This document shows, one piece after another, positions 1 to 10,584 of a stretch of 64,000 nt of DNA. Every line of letters starts with the position of its first letter. Within the stretch, counting starts at the first letter, position 1. The notes beneath the pieces are model-generated. The model was not told the origin of the DNA and searched no databases. It saw nothing but the letters and a program-made list of their open reading frames with translations. The stretch lies in contig NZ_JAQSLK010000004.1 in assembly GCF_028649595.1 (NCBI RefSeq), forward strand, positions 1 through 64,000. The letters are read 5' to 3'. The stretch comes from Campylobacter magnus (lineage in GTDB: Bacteria > Campylobacterota > Campylobacteria > Campylobacterales > Campylobacteraceae). The position numbers were made by a program, and so were the translations under genes.

Positions 1-132
1 TATTCTAGGGAATTCTAGATTTTATTCTAGGGAATTCTAGATTTTATTCTAGGGAATTCTAGATTTTATTCTAGGGAATTCTAGATTTTATTCTAGGGAA
101 TTCTAGATTTTATTCTAGGGAATTCTAGATTT
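1..132. repeat. 22-bp tandem repeat array, six units
   Basis: Six head-to-tail 22-bp units fill positions 1-132 with no differences that I can see. Each unit contains GGAATTCTAGA, one and a half arms of the palindrome scattered across the window. The array runs off the left edge, so its true length is unknown. There are no unique spacers, so it is not a CRISPR array. It lies downstream of dnaE. Confidence 0.95.
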
Positions 133-134
133 TT

Positions 135-227
135 GCTCGCTTTTGTGGGGCAAGCCCCTAGCCCCGCAAATGTTTTTAGGGCTGCCGCCCTAAAAACCCT
201 TAGGGGCTGCCGCCCCTAAAACCCCGC
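135..227 (+). repeat. GCTCGCTTT hairpin module, copy 1
   Basis: The module begins with GCTCGCTTT and carries consecutive hairpins: a perfect 10-bp stem at 173-182/187-196 with a TGCC loop, and a perfect 8-bp stem at 200-207/212-219, again with a TGCC loop. It ends in AAAACCCC. Related modules lie at about 36541-36627 and 36945-37027 (minus) and at 42871-42961, 44976-45049 and 46572-46665 (plus). The opening motif and C-rich end are shared while stem sequences differ. Function unknown. Confidence 0.7.
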
Positions 228-294
228 TAAAATCTAGAATTCCCAAGGCAAATTCTAGAATTCCTAAGAGAATTTACTAGGAATTCTAGAATTT

Positions 295-3200
295 CTAAGC
301 TAGTTTTTGTATGCGTTTAGCTAGTTCTTCTGGTATGTTATAGTCTGTGCGGTAGATTAGGCGTCTGCCAAGTTCTTTATCTAGCACGGACAAAACGAGC
401 TTTTTATCGCCCTTTTGCGAGTTTGCTAGGGTGTGAATCTGCGTGATTATATCGTGGTTTAGGCTAGCTAAGTTTAGTTCTACGCAAACCTCGCCTGTGA
501 TTTTGATCTCTGTTTGCTTAGCTTCTGCGCTGCTTGCTATATTTGCGTTATAGGCGGAGTTCTCGCTTTTTGGGCGAGCAAATTTCTTTGGCTGATAATC
601 AGCGATTTGCTCGCTATCTAAAATCTCTTGTATACTAGGCTTTGAGTTTGCATCTTTGGCTGGATTTATAGCTATGCCATAGAGCGTATCAGGTTTTATT
701 TCATTTAGCCTAGGCACTAGCGATGAAAAGGCGATATACTCACCACTTCCGCTCTCATCAGTTATGTTAATCATCGCATATTCATTGCCATTTTTGCTAG
801 TTTTTATGCTAAATGAAGTGATTTTGGCGATTAAAAGTAGTTGTGTTTTTGCGGTGGCGATGTCTTTTATCACGCTATGTGGCAAGTTAAAAAGCTCTTT
901 GTTTGCTTCTATTTCATCTTCTGTAATTTTATTTTTTTTGAGTTTTACGCTTTTTGCCTCTTCTAGGCTATAAGCCTCGATTAAGCTAAGCTTAAGTTCA
1001 TCACCTTCATGGCGCACCTTTAGCTTATAGGCTAGTGGTTTGTTATTTTTTATCTCGTCTTTATTCTCTACTTTCTCATAGGCATCAAATGCCGTTAGCT
1101 CAAAGCTTCCAGCCTCATCAAGCAAGCTTAAAAGGTGCATTTTATTGCCTGATTTTGTGATTTTCATATCGTATTTTTCAAGTGTAGCAATAGCTAGTAT
1201 CTCACTGCCATCCTCGCACTCATCAAAATGCGCACTAGTCGTGTGTGCGATGCTCTCAAGCTTGTCTTTATACTCATCAAGTGGATGTCCGCTGATGTAA
1301 AAGCCGATAAACTCTTTTTCATGCCCTAGCATTTGGCTTTTGCTATATTCTGGATATTCTTTTAGCTGTGGGAATTTTAGCGTGTTTTCTTGTAAGCTTA
1401 AATCATCGGCAAATAGCGATTCTCTTAGCTCTTCTTTGGCTTTTTTAGACAGCCTTGCAGCCTCTAAAATAGGATCAACATTTTCAAAAAGCATTTGCCT
1501 AGGGATTTTAAACTCATCTAAGCAGCCTGATTTTATCATCGCCTCATAAGCTTTTTTATCAACTCCCTCATTACGCTCTACAAAGTCCTCAAAGCTCTTA
1601 AACTCTCCCCTACTCTCACGCTCAGCTACAATGCTATCAATAACGCCCTCTCCAAGCCCCTTAATCGCAGCAAGCCCATAAATAATAGCCTGCTTGCCAC
1701 TAGCGTCTTTTGTAGTAGCAAAGTCTTTGTAAGATTTATTGATATTAGGCGCTAGCATAGCGTATCCCATGCGGTTTATTTCTTCTTTGTATTTTACGAC
1801 TTTATCTATATTTCCGCTCTCACTAGTAATTAGTGCTGCCATAAACTCAGCTGGATAATATGTCTTAAGATACGCAGTTTGAAAGCACACTAGCCCATAA
1901 GCTGCCGAGTGAGATTTGTTAAATCCATACTCGGCAAACTTCATAATAAGCTCAAAAAGCTCATCAGCCTTTTGCGTATCATAGCCCTTAGCTTTTGCGC
2001 CCTCTAAATACTGCGTTTTGAGCTTTAACATTTCATCTTCTTTTTTCTTACTCATCGCACGACGAACAAGATCAGCCCCACCTAGGCTAAATCCGCCTAT
2101 TTCTTGGACTACTTGCATAACCTGCTCTTGATAGACAATAACCCCATAAGTAGGCTCTAAAATCGGCCTTAAACTCTCAAATGCAAAGCTCATTTCCTTT
2201 CTGCCGTGCTTGATGTCAATAAACTCATCTACCATTCCACATCCAAGCGGCCCTGGGCGGTAAAGTGCTAGCATCGCAATAATATCTTCAAAGCAATCAG
2301 GCTTTAATTTTTTAGCAAGAGCTTGCATACCATCGCTTTCTATTTGAAAAATGCCTAGCGTATCGCCACCTTGGATTGTCTCATAAGTCTTTGGATCGTT
2401 GAAGTTGGTCTTCTCCCAGATAATATCTACGCCATAAGCGCGTTTAATTAGCTTTTTAGCATTATCAATCACAGTTAGCGTTTTTAAGCCCAAAAAGTCA
2501 AATTTGATCAAATCTACTTTTTCAAGGTAGTCCTTGCTATACTGCGTTGCGTGCTGCCACGGCTTGTTTTTGGTGGGTTGCCAAAGCGGGGTTTTTAGCC
2601 ATAGCGGCTCATTGCTGATTACCACGCCTGCTGCGTGCGTGCCAGCGTTTCTATTAAGACCTTCAAGCTCGCAGGCGTATTGCCACACTTTTTTCAAAAG
2701 TGGATTATTTTCTATTTTTTCTGCGATTTTTGGCTCTTTTTCATAGGCGCCATCAACGATTTCGCCTTTTTTGTTTTTATGAGCCATGAGAGTGATGCCT
2801 AGCTCATCTGGGATTAGCTTAGCAAAGTCATTTGCCTCATTATACGGCACTTCCATTACCCTAGCTACATCACGCACCACCGCTTTTGCTAGCATTTTAC
2901 CAAATGTCGCCACCTGCGCTACATTATACTCGCCGTATCGCTTGGCTACATACTCGATGACCTCACCTCTGCGGTCTTGACAAAAATCCACATCAATATC
3001 AGGCATACTAATACGCTCTGGATTTAAAAAACGCTCAAAAAGTAGGTTATAAGGCAGTGGGTCAAGGTCGGTGATTTTTAGAGCGTAGCTTACAAGCGAG
3101 CCTGCTGCTGACCCACGCCCTGGGCCAACTGGAATTCCTTGCTTTTTAGCATATTGTATGAAATCAGCCACGATTAGCATGTAGCCTGGGAATTTCATAT

Positions 3201-4320
3201 TTTTTATAGTCTCAATTTCACGCTCCAAGCGTGCTTTATACTCACCATGCTTAGCTTCGTCAATGAACTTTAAACGCTCAGCTAAGCCATCACGGCACAT
3301 TTTCTCAAAAAGCACGCTATCATTTGCTAGGCTATACTCATTTTCGCTCTCTGGCAAGGATAGACCGATTTCACTGGCTACTTTGCGAGTGAATTTAAAA
3401 TTTGGCGGTGTAGCGTTATTTAGTTTTAGCTCTAAATTACACTTATCAGCGATTTCATTTGTATTTTCAACAGCCTCTGGGATATCAGCAAAGATTTCAA
3501 GCATTTCTTCGCTACTTTTTACATAAAATTCGTTTAAAAGACGCTTTTTCATCCGCTCATCGGCAGGAATTTTCGCGCTCATGTCATCGCCCTCATCAAT
3601 ATCATCATCAAAGCGTGCGGTGTTTATCTTAATAGCTAATTTTTGATCAAAGCCCTCGTTTTTTGTAAGATAATGAGCGTCGTTTGTGGCGATGAGCTTG
3701 GTGTTAGTTTCCATTGCTATGCGTATTAAATCATCATCTATGCTAAGCTCATCTTTTAGTCCGTGGCGCATGATTTCTATATAATAATCATCACCAAAAA
3801 CCTCTTTAAACCACAGCACTGCGTTTTTAGCATAATCATAGCCTTGGGGGTTTGTTTTATGCGCCCAAGCTGAGTTTACATTTAGATTGCGTGAAATCTC
3901 GCCAGCAAGGCAGGCTGAGCTACAAACAAGACCTTCGGCGTGATCTTTTAGGATATTTTTGTTTATTCTAGGGCGGTTATAAAAGCCTTTGATAAAAGCC
4001 ATTGAGCTTAGATACATTAGGTTTTTGTAGCCAGTTTCGTTTTTAGCATAAAGGCACAGATGATAGGGGCTTTGGCGTTTGGTTGGCTTATCTTCTATAT
4101 TTGGCAAATCGTGTATATAAGCCTCCATGCCGATAATGGGCTTTATGCCCTCGGCCTTTAAAGTCTCGTAAAACTCCAAAACGCCATACATATTTCCATG
4201 ATCTGTAATTGCACAAGAGTGAGCGCCGATTGCTTTTAAGTGCTTGGCTAGTTTTTTTATATTATTAAAGCCATCAAGTAGTGAGTATTCGGTATGTAAA
4301 TGTAAATGCGTGTAGTTCAA
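295..4320 (-). CDS. dnaE: DNA polymerase III alpha subunit
   Basis: Catalytic subunit of the replicative DNA polymerase. The N-terminus is a PHP domain (HLHLHTEYSLLDG near residue 5, ITDHGNMYG near 38). The C-family palm carries PDIDVDF near residue 440 and KFDFLG near 607, which supply the catalytic aspartates. A helix-hairpin-helix region and a C-terminal OB fold follow (around residues 1170-1200). At 1341 residues it is longer than the roughly 1200 I recall for C. jejuni. The start is TTG: no ATG precedes the PHP motif in frame, and an AAGGG ribosome site sits just upstream. The gene stands alone, with palindromic repeats at both ends. Identification is secure. Confidence 0.97.
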   Translation of the reverse strand: MNYTHLHLHTEYSLLDGFNNIKKLAKHLKAIGAHSCAITDHGNMYGVLEFYETLKAEGIKPIIGMEAYIHDLPNIEDKPTKRQSPYHLCLYAKNETGYKNLMYLSSMAFIKGFYNRPRINKNILKDHAEGLVCSSACLAGEISRNLNVNSAWAHKTNPQGYDYAKNAVLWFKEVFGDDYYIEIMRHGLKDELSIDDDLIRIAMETNTKLIATNDAHYLTKNEGFDQKLAIKINTARFDDDIDEGDDMSAKIPADERMKKRLLNEFYVKSSEEMLEIFADIPEAVENTNEIADKCNLELKLNNATPPNFKFTRKVASEIGLSLPESENEYSLANDSVLFEKMCRDGLAERLKFIDEAKHGEYKARLEREIETIKNMKFPGYMLIVADFIQYAKKQGIPVGPGRGSAAGSLVSYALKITDLDPLPYNLLFERFLNPERISMPDIDVDFCQDRRGEVIEYVAKRYGEYNVAQVATFGKMLAKAVVRDVARVMEVPYNEANDFAKLIPDELGITLMAHKNKKGEIVDGAYEKEPKIAEKIENNPLLKKVWQYACELEGLNRNAGTHAAGVVISNEPLWLKTPLWQPTKNKPWQHATQYSKDYLEKVDLIKFDFLGLKTLTVIDNAKKLIKRAYGVDIIWEKTNFNDPKTYETIQGGDTLGIFQIESDGMQALAKKLKPDCFEDIIAMLALYRPGPLGCGMVDEFIDIKHGRKEMSFAFESLRPILEPTYGVIVYQEQVMQVVQEIGGFSLGGADLVRRAMSKKKEDEMLKLKTQYLEGAKAKGYDTQKADELFELIMKFAEYGFNKSHSAAYGLVCFQTAYLKTYYPAEFMAALITSESGNIDKVVKYKEEINRMGYAMLAPNINKSYKDFATTKDASGKQAIIYGLAAIKGLGEGVIDSIVAERESRGEFKSFEDFVERNEGVDKKAYEAMIKSGCLDEFKIPRQMLFENVDPILEAARLSKKAKEELRESLFADDLSLQENTLKFPQLKEYPEYSKSQMLGHEKEFIGFYISGHPLDEYKDKLESIAHTTSAHFDECEDGSEILAIATLEKYDMKITKSGNKMHLLSLLDEAGSFELTAFDAYEKVENKDEIKNNKPLAYKLKVRHEGDELKLSLIEAYSLEEAKSVKLKKNKITEDEIEANKELFNLPHSVIKDIATAKTQLLLIAKITSFSIKTSKNGNEYAMINITDESGSGEYIAFSSLVPRLNEIKPDTLYGIAINPAKDANSKPSIQEILDSEQIADYQPKKFARPKSENSAYNANIASSAEAKQTEIKITGEVCVELNLASLNHDIITQIHTLANSQKGDKKLVLSVLDKELGRRLIYRTDYNIPEELAKRIQKLA

Positions 4321-4641
4321 TTTCTAGCCCTTTTTTACTTGTTTTATTGCTAGAAATTCTAGCGATTTTTCTTTGAAAAACGGCTTATTTTTTGGCTAAG
4401 GAATTCTAGAATTTTTTTAGAAAATCTAGAATTCCTAGAACACAATCTAAAATTCCTAAGCAAAATTCTAGGAATTCTAGATCGTAAGAATTCTACAAGG
4501 AATTCTAAAATTCCCAGGGCTTAAATACCCCCTAACCCCCAAAAACTAGAATTCCCAAAACTAGAATTCCTAAAATCTAGAATTCCTAAAACTAGAATTC
4601 CCAAAACTAGAATTCTTACTAGGAATTCTAGTTTTGCTAGC
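4321..4641. repeat. dnaE-gapA spacer: palindromic repeats
   Basis: The upstream 60 bp of dnaE is AT-rich and should hold its promoter. From about 4383 the spacer is packed with GGAATTCTAGAATTCC variants. At 4524-4545 lies a CCCCCTAACCCCC element which, read on the minus strand as transcribed from gapA, is GGGGGTTAGGGGG followed by a T-containing tail. I see no open reading frame that looks real. Confidence 0.85.
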
Positions 4642-5631
4642 TTATTTGCTAATAAAGCCTGCCATTTCTACTAGGCGCTTTGAGTAGCCCCATTCATTAT
4701 CATACCACGCCATTACCTTTATCATATCGCCACAAATCACTTGCGTAAGGTCAGCTGCCACGATAGAGCTATAAGCGCAGCTCATAAAATCTGTGCTAAC
4801 TCTTTCGTCAAAATCCACTAGCATAATGCCTTTTAGGCTTTCTTTACTAGCTTTTACAAAAGTCTCATTTAGCTCTTCTTTGCTAGTTTTTTTGCCTAAA
4901 ACTGCTGTTAAATCCACCATTGAGACATTTGGCACAGGCACACGCACGCTTTGTCCGTGAAGTTTGCCCTCTAAGCTTGGCATTACTAGCTTCATTGCTT
5001 TTGCAGCGCCAGTGGTCGTTGGGATTATATTTTGCGCTGCAGCACGGCTTCTGCGCAGATCACGGCATTTGACATCAACTAGGCTTTGGCCGTTTGTGTA
5101 GGCGTGGATCGTGGTCATTAAGCCTTTTTCTATACCAAAGTTATCTTCTAGCACCCTTGTAACTGGGCCTAAGCAGTTTGTGGTACAGCTTGCATTTGAG
5201 ATGATTTTTTGCCCAGCGTAAGTATTTGTATTTACACCTAAAACGAAAGTTGGAGTATCATCTTTTGCTGGCGCACTCATTATTACTTTTTTTGCGCCTT
5301 GTTTCAGGTAGGCTTCGCATTTTTCGGTGGTTAAAAACTTGCCAGTACACTCAAGCACCACATCAATACCACTAAGATCCAAATCTTCAATATTTCTGGT
5401 GCTATATACTCGCACTTTGCGGCCGTCTATTGCGATGTGATCATCATCAAGCACTTCTACTTCTTTGTTAAACTCGCCATGAACTGTGTCGTATTTTAGC
5501 AAATAGCGAGTTACTTTGCGCTCTGCGGTGTCGTTTATGATGCATAGTTCGTAGTTTGGGTCATTTTCTATGATGCGAGCTGCGCAGCGTCCTATGCGAC
5601 CAAAGCCGTTAATTGCGATTTTTAGTGCCAT
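4642..5631 (-). CDS. gapA: Glyceraldehyde-3-phosphate dehydrogenase
   Basis: Interconverts glyceraldehyde 3-phosphate and 1,3-bisphosphoglycerate with NAD(P). The Rossmann motif INGFGRIGR starts at residue 7, and the catalytic cysteine lies in SNASCTTNC near residue 149. The C-terminal WYDNEWGYS signature is present. At 329 residues it is normal family length. The ATG start sits across a short divergent promoter region from nadD. The next two glycolytic steps, pgk and tpiA, lie 1.5 kb away on the opposite strand, so the genes are near each other but in separate transcription units. Confidence 0.97.
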   Translation of the reverse strand: MALKIAINGFGRIGRCAARIIENDPNYELCIINDTAERKVTRYLLKYDTVHGEFNKEVEVLDDDHIAIDGRKVRVYSTRNIEDLDLSGIDVVLECTGKFLTTEKCEAYLKQGAKKVIMSAPAKDDTPTFVLGVNTNTYAGQKIISNASCTTNCLGPVTRVLEDNFGIEKGLMTTIHAYTNGQSLVDVKCRDLRRSRAAAQNIIPTTTGAAKAMKLVMPSLEGKLHGQSVRVPVPNVSMVDLTAVLGKKTSKEELNETFVKASKESLKGIMLVDFDERVSTDFMSCAYSSIVAADLTQVICGDMIKVMAWYDNEWGYSKRLVEMAGFISK

Positions 5632-5644
5632 TGTCTATCCTTTT

Positions 5645-5656
5645 TTCTGGTATAAT
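5645..5656 (+). promoter_or_regulatory. Extended -10 promoter for nadD operon
   Basis: CTGGTATAAT places a perfect TATAAT at 5651-5656 behind a TGG extension, with no clear -35 box. This is the usual housekeeping promoter form in Campylobacter. It lies 46 bp upstream of the nadD start and should drive nadD through the micro-proteins and possibly pgk-tpiA. Confidence 0.7.
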
Positions 5657-5702
5657 TTTGCGTGATTTTAGCAAAATTTTATTTAAAATGGAGAAAAATT
5701 CT

Positions 5703-6251
5703 TTGAATATCGCTATTTTTGGAGGATCGTTTGATCCGCCGCATGCTGGGCACGATGAGATTGTAAAAGCTGCGCTAAATGCTTTAGATATCGATAAACT
5801 CATCATCATACCTACTTTTTGCTCACCTTTTAAAGATAGTTTTTGCGCCTCGCCTGCTCTGCGCTTAAAGTGGTGCAAAGAGCTTTGGGTAGGGAATTCT
5901 AGAGTTTACATTAGCGATTTTGAGATAAAAAAAGATAAGCCCACAGCTAGCATTACAAGCGTCCGTCATTTTAAAAAGCTTTTAAATCCTAGCAAAATAT
6001 ACCTTATAATAGGCGCTGATTGCTTAAAAAGTCTGCATCTTTGGAAAGAATTTGAAAAGTTAGATAAAATGGTGGAATTTGTAATTGCTACAAGAAAAGA
6101 TTTTTTAATCAAAGATAGCTTTAAAGCCTTGAAAAAACTAGAAATAAATGCTAATATATCATCATCGTTTATAAGGCAAAGTTTAGATTTTAGCGCAGTT
6201 TCGCCCAAAATAGCAGATGAAGTAAAGGGAATTTATGTTAAGCAGAATTGA
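5703..6251 (+). CDS. nadD: Nicotinate-nucleotide adenylyltransferase
   Basis: Adenylates nicotinate mononucleotide in NAD synthesis. The nucleotidyltransferase motif GGSFDPPHAGH lies within the first 20 residues, and the C-terminal SSSFIRQ matches the ISSTxIR motif. I chose the TTG at 5703, preceded by GGAG at 5690-5693; longer upstream starts run back into gapA on the other strand, and the ATG at 5688 has no ribosome site. This gives 182 residues. A copy of the dispersed palindrome (5892-5904) is read in frame as GNSR. The end overlaps rsfS by 17 bp. Confidence 0.9.
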   Translation: MNIAIFGGSFDPPHAGHDEIVKAALNALDIDKLIIIPTFCSPFKDSFCASPALRLKWCKELWVGNSRVYISDFEIKKDKPTASITSVRHFKKLLNPSKIYLIIGADCLKSLHLWKEFEKLDKMVEFVIATRKDFLIKDSFKALKKLEINANISSSFIRQSLDFSAVSPKIADEVKGIYVKQN

Positions 6252-6561
6252 AAGAATAATAAGAATTCTAGATGATAAAAAGGCTGAGGATGTAGAGGCC
6301 ATAGACATGAGCGGTCGTGAGTATATCGCAAAATATGTGATAATCGCAACCACGCTTCACTCTCGCCATGCTTTTAGCCTAGCTGATGAGTTAGCAAGAG
6401 GGCTAAAGCCAGCAGGCGAGAAGTTTTTAGGGACTGAAATGAGCGATGATTGGTGCGTGATTGATCTAGGTGATATTATTATTCATTTAATGAGTGCAAA
6501 TTATAGAGCAAAGTATGATATAGAAAAGTTTTTAGCTGAACTTAAAGCAAATAAGGAGTAA
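6235..6561 (+). CDS. rsfS: Ribosomal silencing factor RsfS
   Basis: Iojap/RsfS family, 108 residues. The family binds ribosomal protein L14 and blocks subunit joining when nutrients are short. Family features are visible: the AKYVIIATTLHSRHAFSLAD segment and the DDWCVIDLGDIIIHLM segment. The ATG at 6235 is preceded by AAAGGGA inside the end of nadD, so the two are translationally coupled. The nadD-rsfS pairing is very common in bacteria and supports both calls. Codons 9-12 contain an AAGAATTCTAGA variant of the dispersed repeat. Confidence 0.93.
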   Translation: MLSRIERIIRILDDKKAEDVEAIDMSGREYIAKYVIIATTLHSRHAFSLADELARGLKPAGEKFLGTEMSDDWCVIDLGDIIIHLMSANYRAKYDIEKFLAELKANKE

Positions 6562-6563
6562 AA

Positions 6564-6764
6564 ATGCCAGTAATTAGCGTAAAAATGGCAGGTAAATTGC
6601 CTAGCAAGGCTGAACTAGACGCAGTTGCAAGTGAAATCACAGAGGTTTTTGTAAAACGCCTTGGCAAGGCAAAAGAAAGAGTAGTGATAAACTTTAGCGA
6701 AGTTAATGAGGATGCGTTTTATTTTGGAGCAAAAAGCGTGGGAGATATAAAGCGCTTAAAATGA
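6564..6764 (+). CDS. 4-oxalocrotonate tautomerase family protein
   Basis: A 66-residue tautomerase-fold subunit. After removal of the initiator methionine it exposes the catalytic proline (MPVISVKMAG), as in the DmpI branch. These proteins form hexamers that tautomerise small keto/enol acids; the natural substrate of the Campylobacter/Helicobacter members is not settled. It begins two bases after rsfS, with GGAG just upstream. A paralogue with the same MPVISV start is at 24607. The stop overlaps the next small gene. Confidence 0.88.
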   Translation: MPVISVKMAGKLPSKAELDAVASEITEVFVKRLGKAKERVVINFSEVNEDAFYFGAKSVGDIKRLK

Positions 6765-6973
6765 ACGATCTAGTAAAAGAAAAACTAGCTGAGCTTAGAA
6801 TTTGGCTAGTTAGTGCGATAACTGCGTTTTTTGGGATTATAGGATATATTTGGACAAAAGACAATGATGGTAGCATTATGTATAATGCAAGCTATTTTGT
6901 ATTAGTTGGTGTGTTTTTTGCTATTGTTTCTTTGAAATTTTTGATAAATAGACAATATAAGGAGATAAAATGA
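6761..6973 (+). CDS. Small two-helix membrane protein
   Basis: Seventy residues with two clear membrane segments (about 15-30 and 44-63) joined by a short polar turn, and lysine-rich ends. Its ATG overlaps the tautomerase stop, and its own stop overlaps the start of the next micro-protein, so it belongs to the same transcript. I do not recognise a family. It is followed by two further single-helix micro-proteins before pgk. Confidence 0.75.
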   Translation: MNDLVKEKLAELRIWLVSAITAFFGIIGYIWTKDNDGSIMYNASYFVLVGVFFAIVSLKFLINRQYKEIK

Positions 6974-7080
6974 TCTCACATGAAATTGGCGTTTTAAGCA
7001 TGGTTGCTGTAGCATTTGCTATATTTTTTTGGGCTATATTTAGTACCGCAAACATAAAGCCAAATAAACCAGAAAATTAA
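6970..7080 (+). CDS. 36-residue single-helix micro-protein
   Basis: An ATG at 6970 overlaps the preceding stop (ATGA) and has GGAGA at 6961. The predicted peptide starts [11 protein letters not shown], has one hydrophobic helix rich in A, V, F and W, and ends in a polar NIKPNKPEN tail. The overlap, ribosome site and clean membrane profile argue for a real micro-protein. No family recognised. Confidence 0.6.
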   Translation: MISHEIGVLSMVAVAFAIFFWAIFSTANIKPNKPEN

Positions 7081-7085
7081 AAAAA

Positions 7086-7196
7086 ATGAGTTTTCACACA
7101 CTAGGTCTGCTTTTTATGTTAAGTTTAATATCTTGCGTAAGCATAGCCATCCTAGCAAGTATTTTAAAAACCAAATCAAAAAAGGAAATAAAATGA
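7086..7196 (+). CDS. 36-residue single-helix micro-protein, coupled to pgk
   Basis: An ATG at 7086 opens a 36-residue frame with one hydrophobic helix (about residues 5-26) and a strongly basic tail (KTKSKKEIK). The TGA stop overlaps the pgk ATG, so translation would be coupled. The ribosome site in front of pgk (AAAGGAA) lies inside this frame. It has the same length and layout as the preceding micro-protein but no evident sequence identity. The upstream ribosome site is weak. Confidence 0.5.
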   Translation: MSFHTLGLLFMLSLISCVSIAILASILKTKSKKEIK

Positions 7197-8401
7197 GCGA
7201 AATCGTTTCAATAAAAGAATTAGATTTTAAAGCCGGTAGTAGAGTGCTTATGCGCTGTGATTTTAACACCCCTATGGATGAGTTTTGTAATATCACAGAT
7301 GATCGCAGAATCTCAAGCGCAATCCCTACAATCCGCTATTTGCTAGATCAAAACTGCTCTATTATCCTAGCTAGCCACTTAGGCAGACCAAAAAACGGCT
7401 GGGATGACAAACTCTCGCTTTTGCCAATAGCAAAGCGCATGAGCAGGCTTTTAAATAGAGAGGTAATTTTAGCAGAAGATGTAGTAGGCAAAGACGCCAA
7501 AGAAAAAGCCGCAAACCTAAAAGCCGGCGATATAATGATGCTAGAAAACCTTCGCTTTGAAAAAGGCGAGACCAAAGATGATGAAAAGCTTGCTGGCGAG
7601 CTTGCTAGTATGGCTGAGTACTATATAAATGATGCCTTTGGCGTATGTCATAGAGAGCATGCTAGCGTTCATGCTATTACAAAGTGCTTTGATGATGAGC
7701 ATAAGGCAGCTGGATTTTTGCTTATTAAAGAAGTAGAGTTTGGACAAAATCTAATCCGCCATCCTAGCCGCCCCTTTGTAGCTGTAACTGGGGGCTCAAA
7801 GGTAAGTGGCAAGCTTCAAGCCCTAACAAACTTGCTACCAAGAGTAGATAAGCTAATAATCGGCGGTGGTATGGCCTTTACCTTCTTAAAAGCCCTTGGA
7901 ATTGATATAGGAAATTCACTTTTAGAAGAAGACTTGGTTGAAGAAGCAGCAAATATTTTGCTTCGCGGCAAAGAATTAGGCGTAAAAATCTACTTGCCAG
8001 TTGATGTGGTGGCTGCTCAAAACTTTAGCAACGATAGCGCGATAAAATATGTCCCAGTCCAAGAAATACCAGCAGGCTGGATGGGACTAGACATCGGGCC
8101 AGCGAGTGTGAGGCTCTTTAAAGAAGCGATTGCAGATGCGCATACCATCTGGTGGAATGGACCTATGGGCGTGTTTGAAATGGATAAGTTTAACAAAGGT
8201 AGCATAAAAATGAGCCACGCAATCGCCGAGAGCTACGCTACTACAGTAGTCGGTGGTGGTGATACAGCTGATGTTGTCGAGCGAGCAGGCGATACTGATG
8301 AGATAACTTTTATTAGCACCGGTGGTGGCGCATCGCTAGAGCTAATCGAGGGCAAGGAGCTACCTGGCGTTAGAGTGCTACTTAAAAAAGGCTTTGAATA
8401 A
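7193..8401 (+). CDS. pgk: Phosphoglycerate kinase
   Basis: Makes ATP from 1,3-bisphosphoglycerate in glycolysis, or runs the reverse step in gluconeogenesis. The N-domain has [10 protein letters not shown] and the substrate-binding HLGRP; the C-domain has [10 protein letters not shown] and the terminal [14 protein letters not shown]. The start at 7193 ([12 protein letters not shown]) gives 402 residues, the family norm, and has AAAGGAA upstream. A longer in-frame extension to 7133 overlaps the micro-protein and is unlikely. The TAA stop shares a base with the tpiA ATG. Confidence 0.96.
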   Translation: MSEIVSIKELDFKAGSRVLMRCDFNTPMDEFCNITDDRRISSAIPTIRYLLDQNCSIILASHLGRPKNGWDDKLSLLPIAKRMSRLLNREVILAEDVVGKDAKEKAANLKAGDIMMLENLRFEKGETKDDEKLAGELASMAEYYINDAFGVCHREHASVHAITKCFDDEHKAAGFLLIKEVEFGQNLIRHPSRPFVAVTGGSKVSGKLQALTNLLPRVDKLIIGGGMAFTFLKALGIDIGNSLLEEDLVEEAANILLRGKELGVKIYLPVDVVAAQNFSNDSAIKYVPVQEIPAGWMGLDIGPASVRLFKEAIADAHTIWWNGPMGVFEMDKFNKGSIKMSHAIAESYATTVVGGGDTADVVERAGDTDEITFISTGGGASLELIEGKELPGVRVLLKKGFE

Positions 8402-9102
8402 TGATATTTGCGGCGAATTTCAAGTGTAATCACAGCAGAGCTAGCTTTAAAGAATATGCTGGGATTTTAGGCGATTTTTGGAGCGAGTTTGATAAAAAAG
8501 ATGATGAAATAATAATCTTTCCGCCCTTTTCTGCCTTTTGTGGCAGTGCTTTAAGAGGCGAGAAAATCAGCCTTGGAGCGCAAAACTTTTATCCAGCAGA
8601 TAACGGCGCATTTACAGGCGAGATCTGTGCTGATATGCTTAGCGAGTTTGGTATAAACTCTGTGCTAGTAGGACACAGCGAGCGCAGAGCCTTGGGCGAA
8701 GATGACGAGTTTATAAGGGCAAAGTTTGAATTTGCCAAGGCTAAACTCTGGCGTGTAGTGCTTTGCGTGGGCGAAGATGATATCGTTCATATGAACGGCA
8801 ACACTTGCGAGTTTTTAGAAAGCCAGCTTGAAGGCATTGATTTAGCTTACGAAAAACTTATAATCGCCTACGAGCCAATCTGGGCAATAGGCACAGGCAA
8901 AAGCGCAAAGCCTGAAATAATCGCTGAAATTCTAAAATTTCTTAGTTTAAAAACAAAAGCGCCTTTGCTTTATGGCGGCAGCGTAAATGCTAGTAATATC
9001 GCTAGTATCACGCAAATACCGCACTGCGCAGGTGTTTTAGTAGGCTCAGCAAGCTGGCAAGTGCAGAGCTTTATTGATCTAATCAAAGCTAGCAAAGCGT
9101 GA
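8401..9102 (+). CDS. tpiA: Triose-phosphate isomerase
   Basis: Interconverts dihydroxyacetone phosphate and glyceraldehyde 3-phosphate. The catalytic set is complete: Lys in AANFK (residue 8), His in VLVGHSERR and Glu in [11 protein letters not shown]. The phosphate-binding YGGSVNASN is near the C-terminus. At 233 residues it is slightly short, as is usual in Campylobacter. The start overlaps the pgk stop by one base, so it is co-translated with pgk. Confidence 0.96.
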   Translation: MIFAANFKCNHSRASFKEYAGILGDFWSEFDKKDDEIIIFPPFSAFCGSALRGEKISLGAQNFYPADNGAFTGEICADMLSEFGINSVLVGHSERRALGEDDEFIRAKFEFAKAKLWRVVLCVGEDDIVHMNGNTCEFLESQLEGIDLAYEKLIIAYEPIWAIGTGKSAKPEIIAEILKFLSLKTKAPLLYGGSVNASNIASITQIPHCAGVLVGSASWQVQSFIDLIKASKA

Positions 9103-9265
9103 TTTATTCTAGGAATTCTAGAATTCCTAAGTAAAAATCTAGAATTCCTAGAATTTAGAATTCCTAGAAAAATCACACAGGAATTCTAGAATTCCCAAGC
9201 CAAAATCTAGAATTCCTAAAGTAAAAAATACCCCGCACCCCCAAAAAAGCCTAGGGAATTCTAGA
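9103..9265. repeat. Palindromic repeat cluster after tpiA
   Basis: Several close copies of GGAATTCTAGAATTCC and half copies, followed at 9228-9248 by a CCCCGCACCCCC element. From 9266 the sequence turns AT-rich and leads into the nifS promoter region. Confidence 0.85.
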
Positions 9266-9316
9266 TTTAAAATAATTTATTTAACTTATTTAGAATTTAG
9301 ATTAAATATCTTAGAT

Positions 9317-9322
9317 TACAAT
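9317..9322 (+). promoter_or_regulatory. Possible -10 box for nifS operon
   Basis: TACAAT at 9317-9322 follows an AT-rich run (9266-9315) with T-rich periodicity and no clear -35 box. It lies 34 bp upstream of the nifS start. Weak match, placed by position. Confidence 0.35.
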
Positions 9323-9343
9323 TACGCACAAAATTTATCTTAA

Positions 9344-10555
<1,212 letters not shown>

Positions 10556-10584
10556 GAATTCTAGAATTGCTAAAAGGAATAAAA

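Noticed and set aside
1..132. CRISPR array
   Set aside because: Units are contiguous and lack spacers; no cas genes.
764..3526. Several 60-90 codon plus-strand frames opposite dnaE
   Set aside because: They lie antisense to a strongly conserved protein, have no ribosome sites and show low-complexity serine/leucine-rich translations typical of shadow frames.
5613..5702. Longer N-terminus for nadD
   Set aside because: It would overlap the gapA start and its own promoter; the TTG at 5703 has the ribosome site and the family-typical start.
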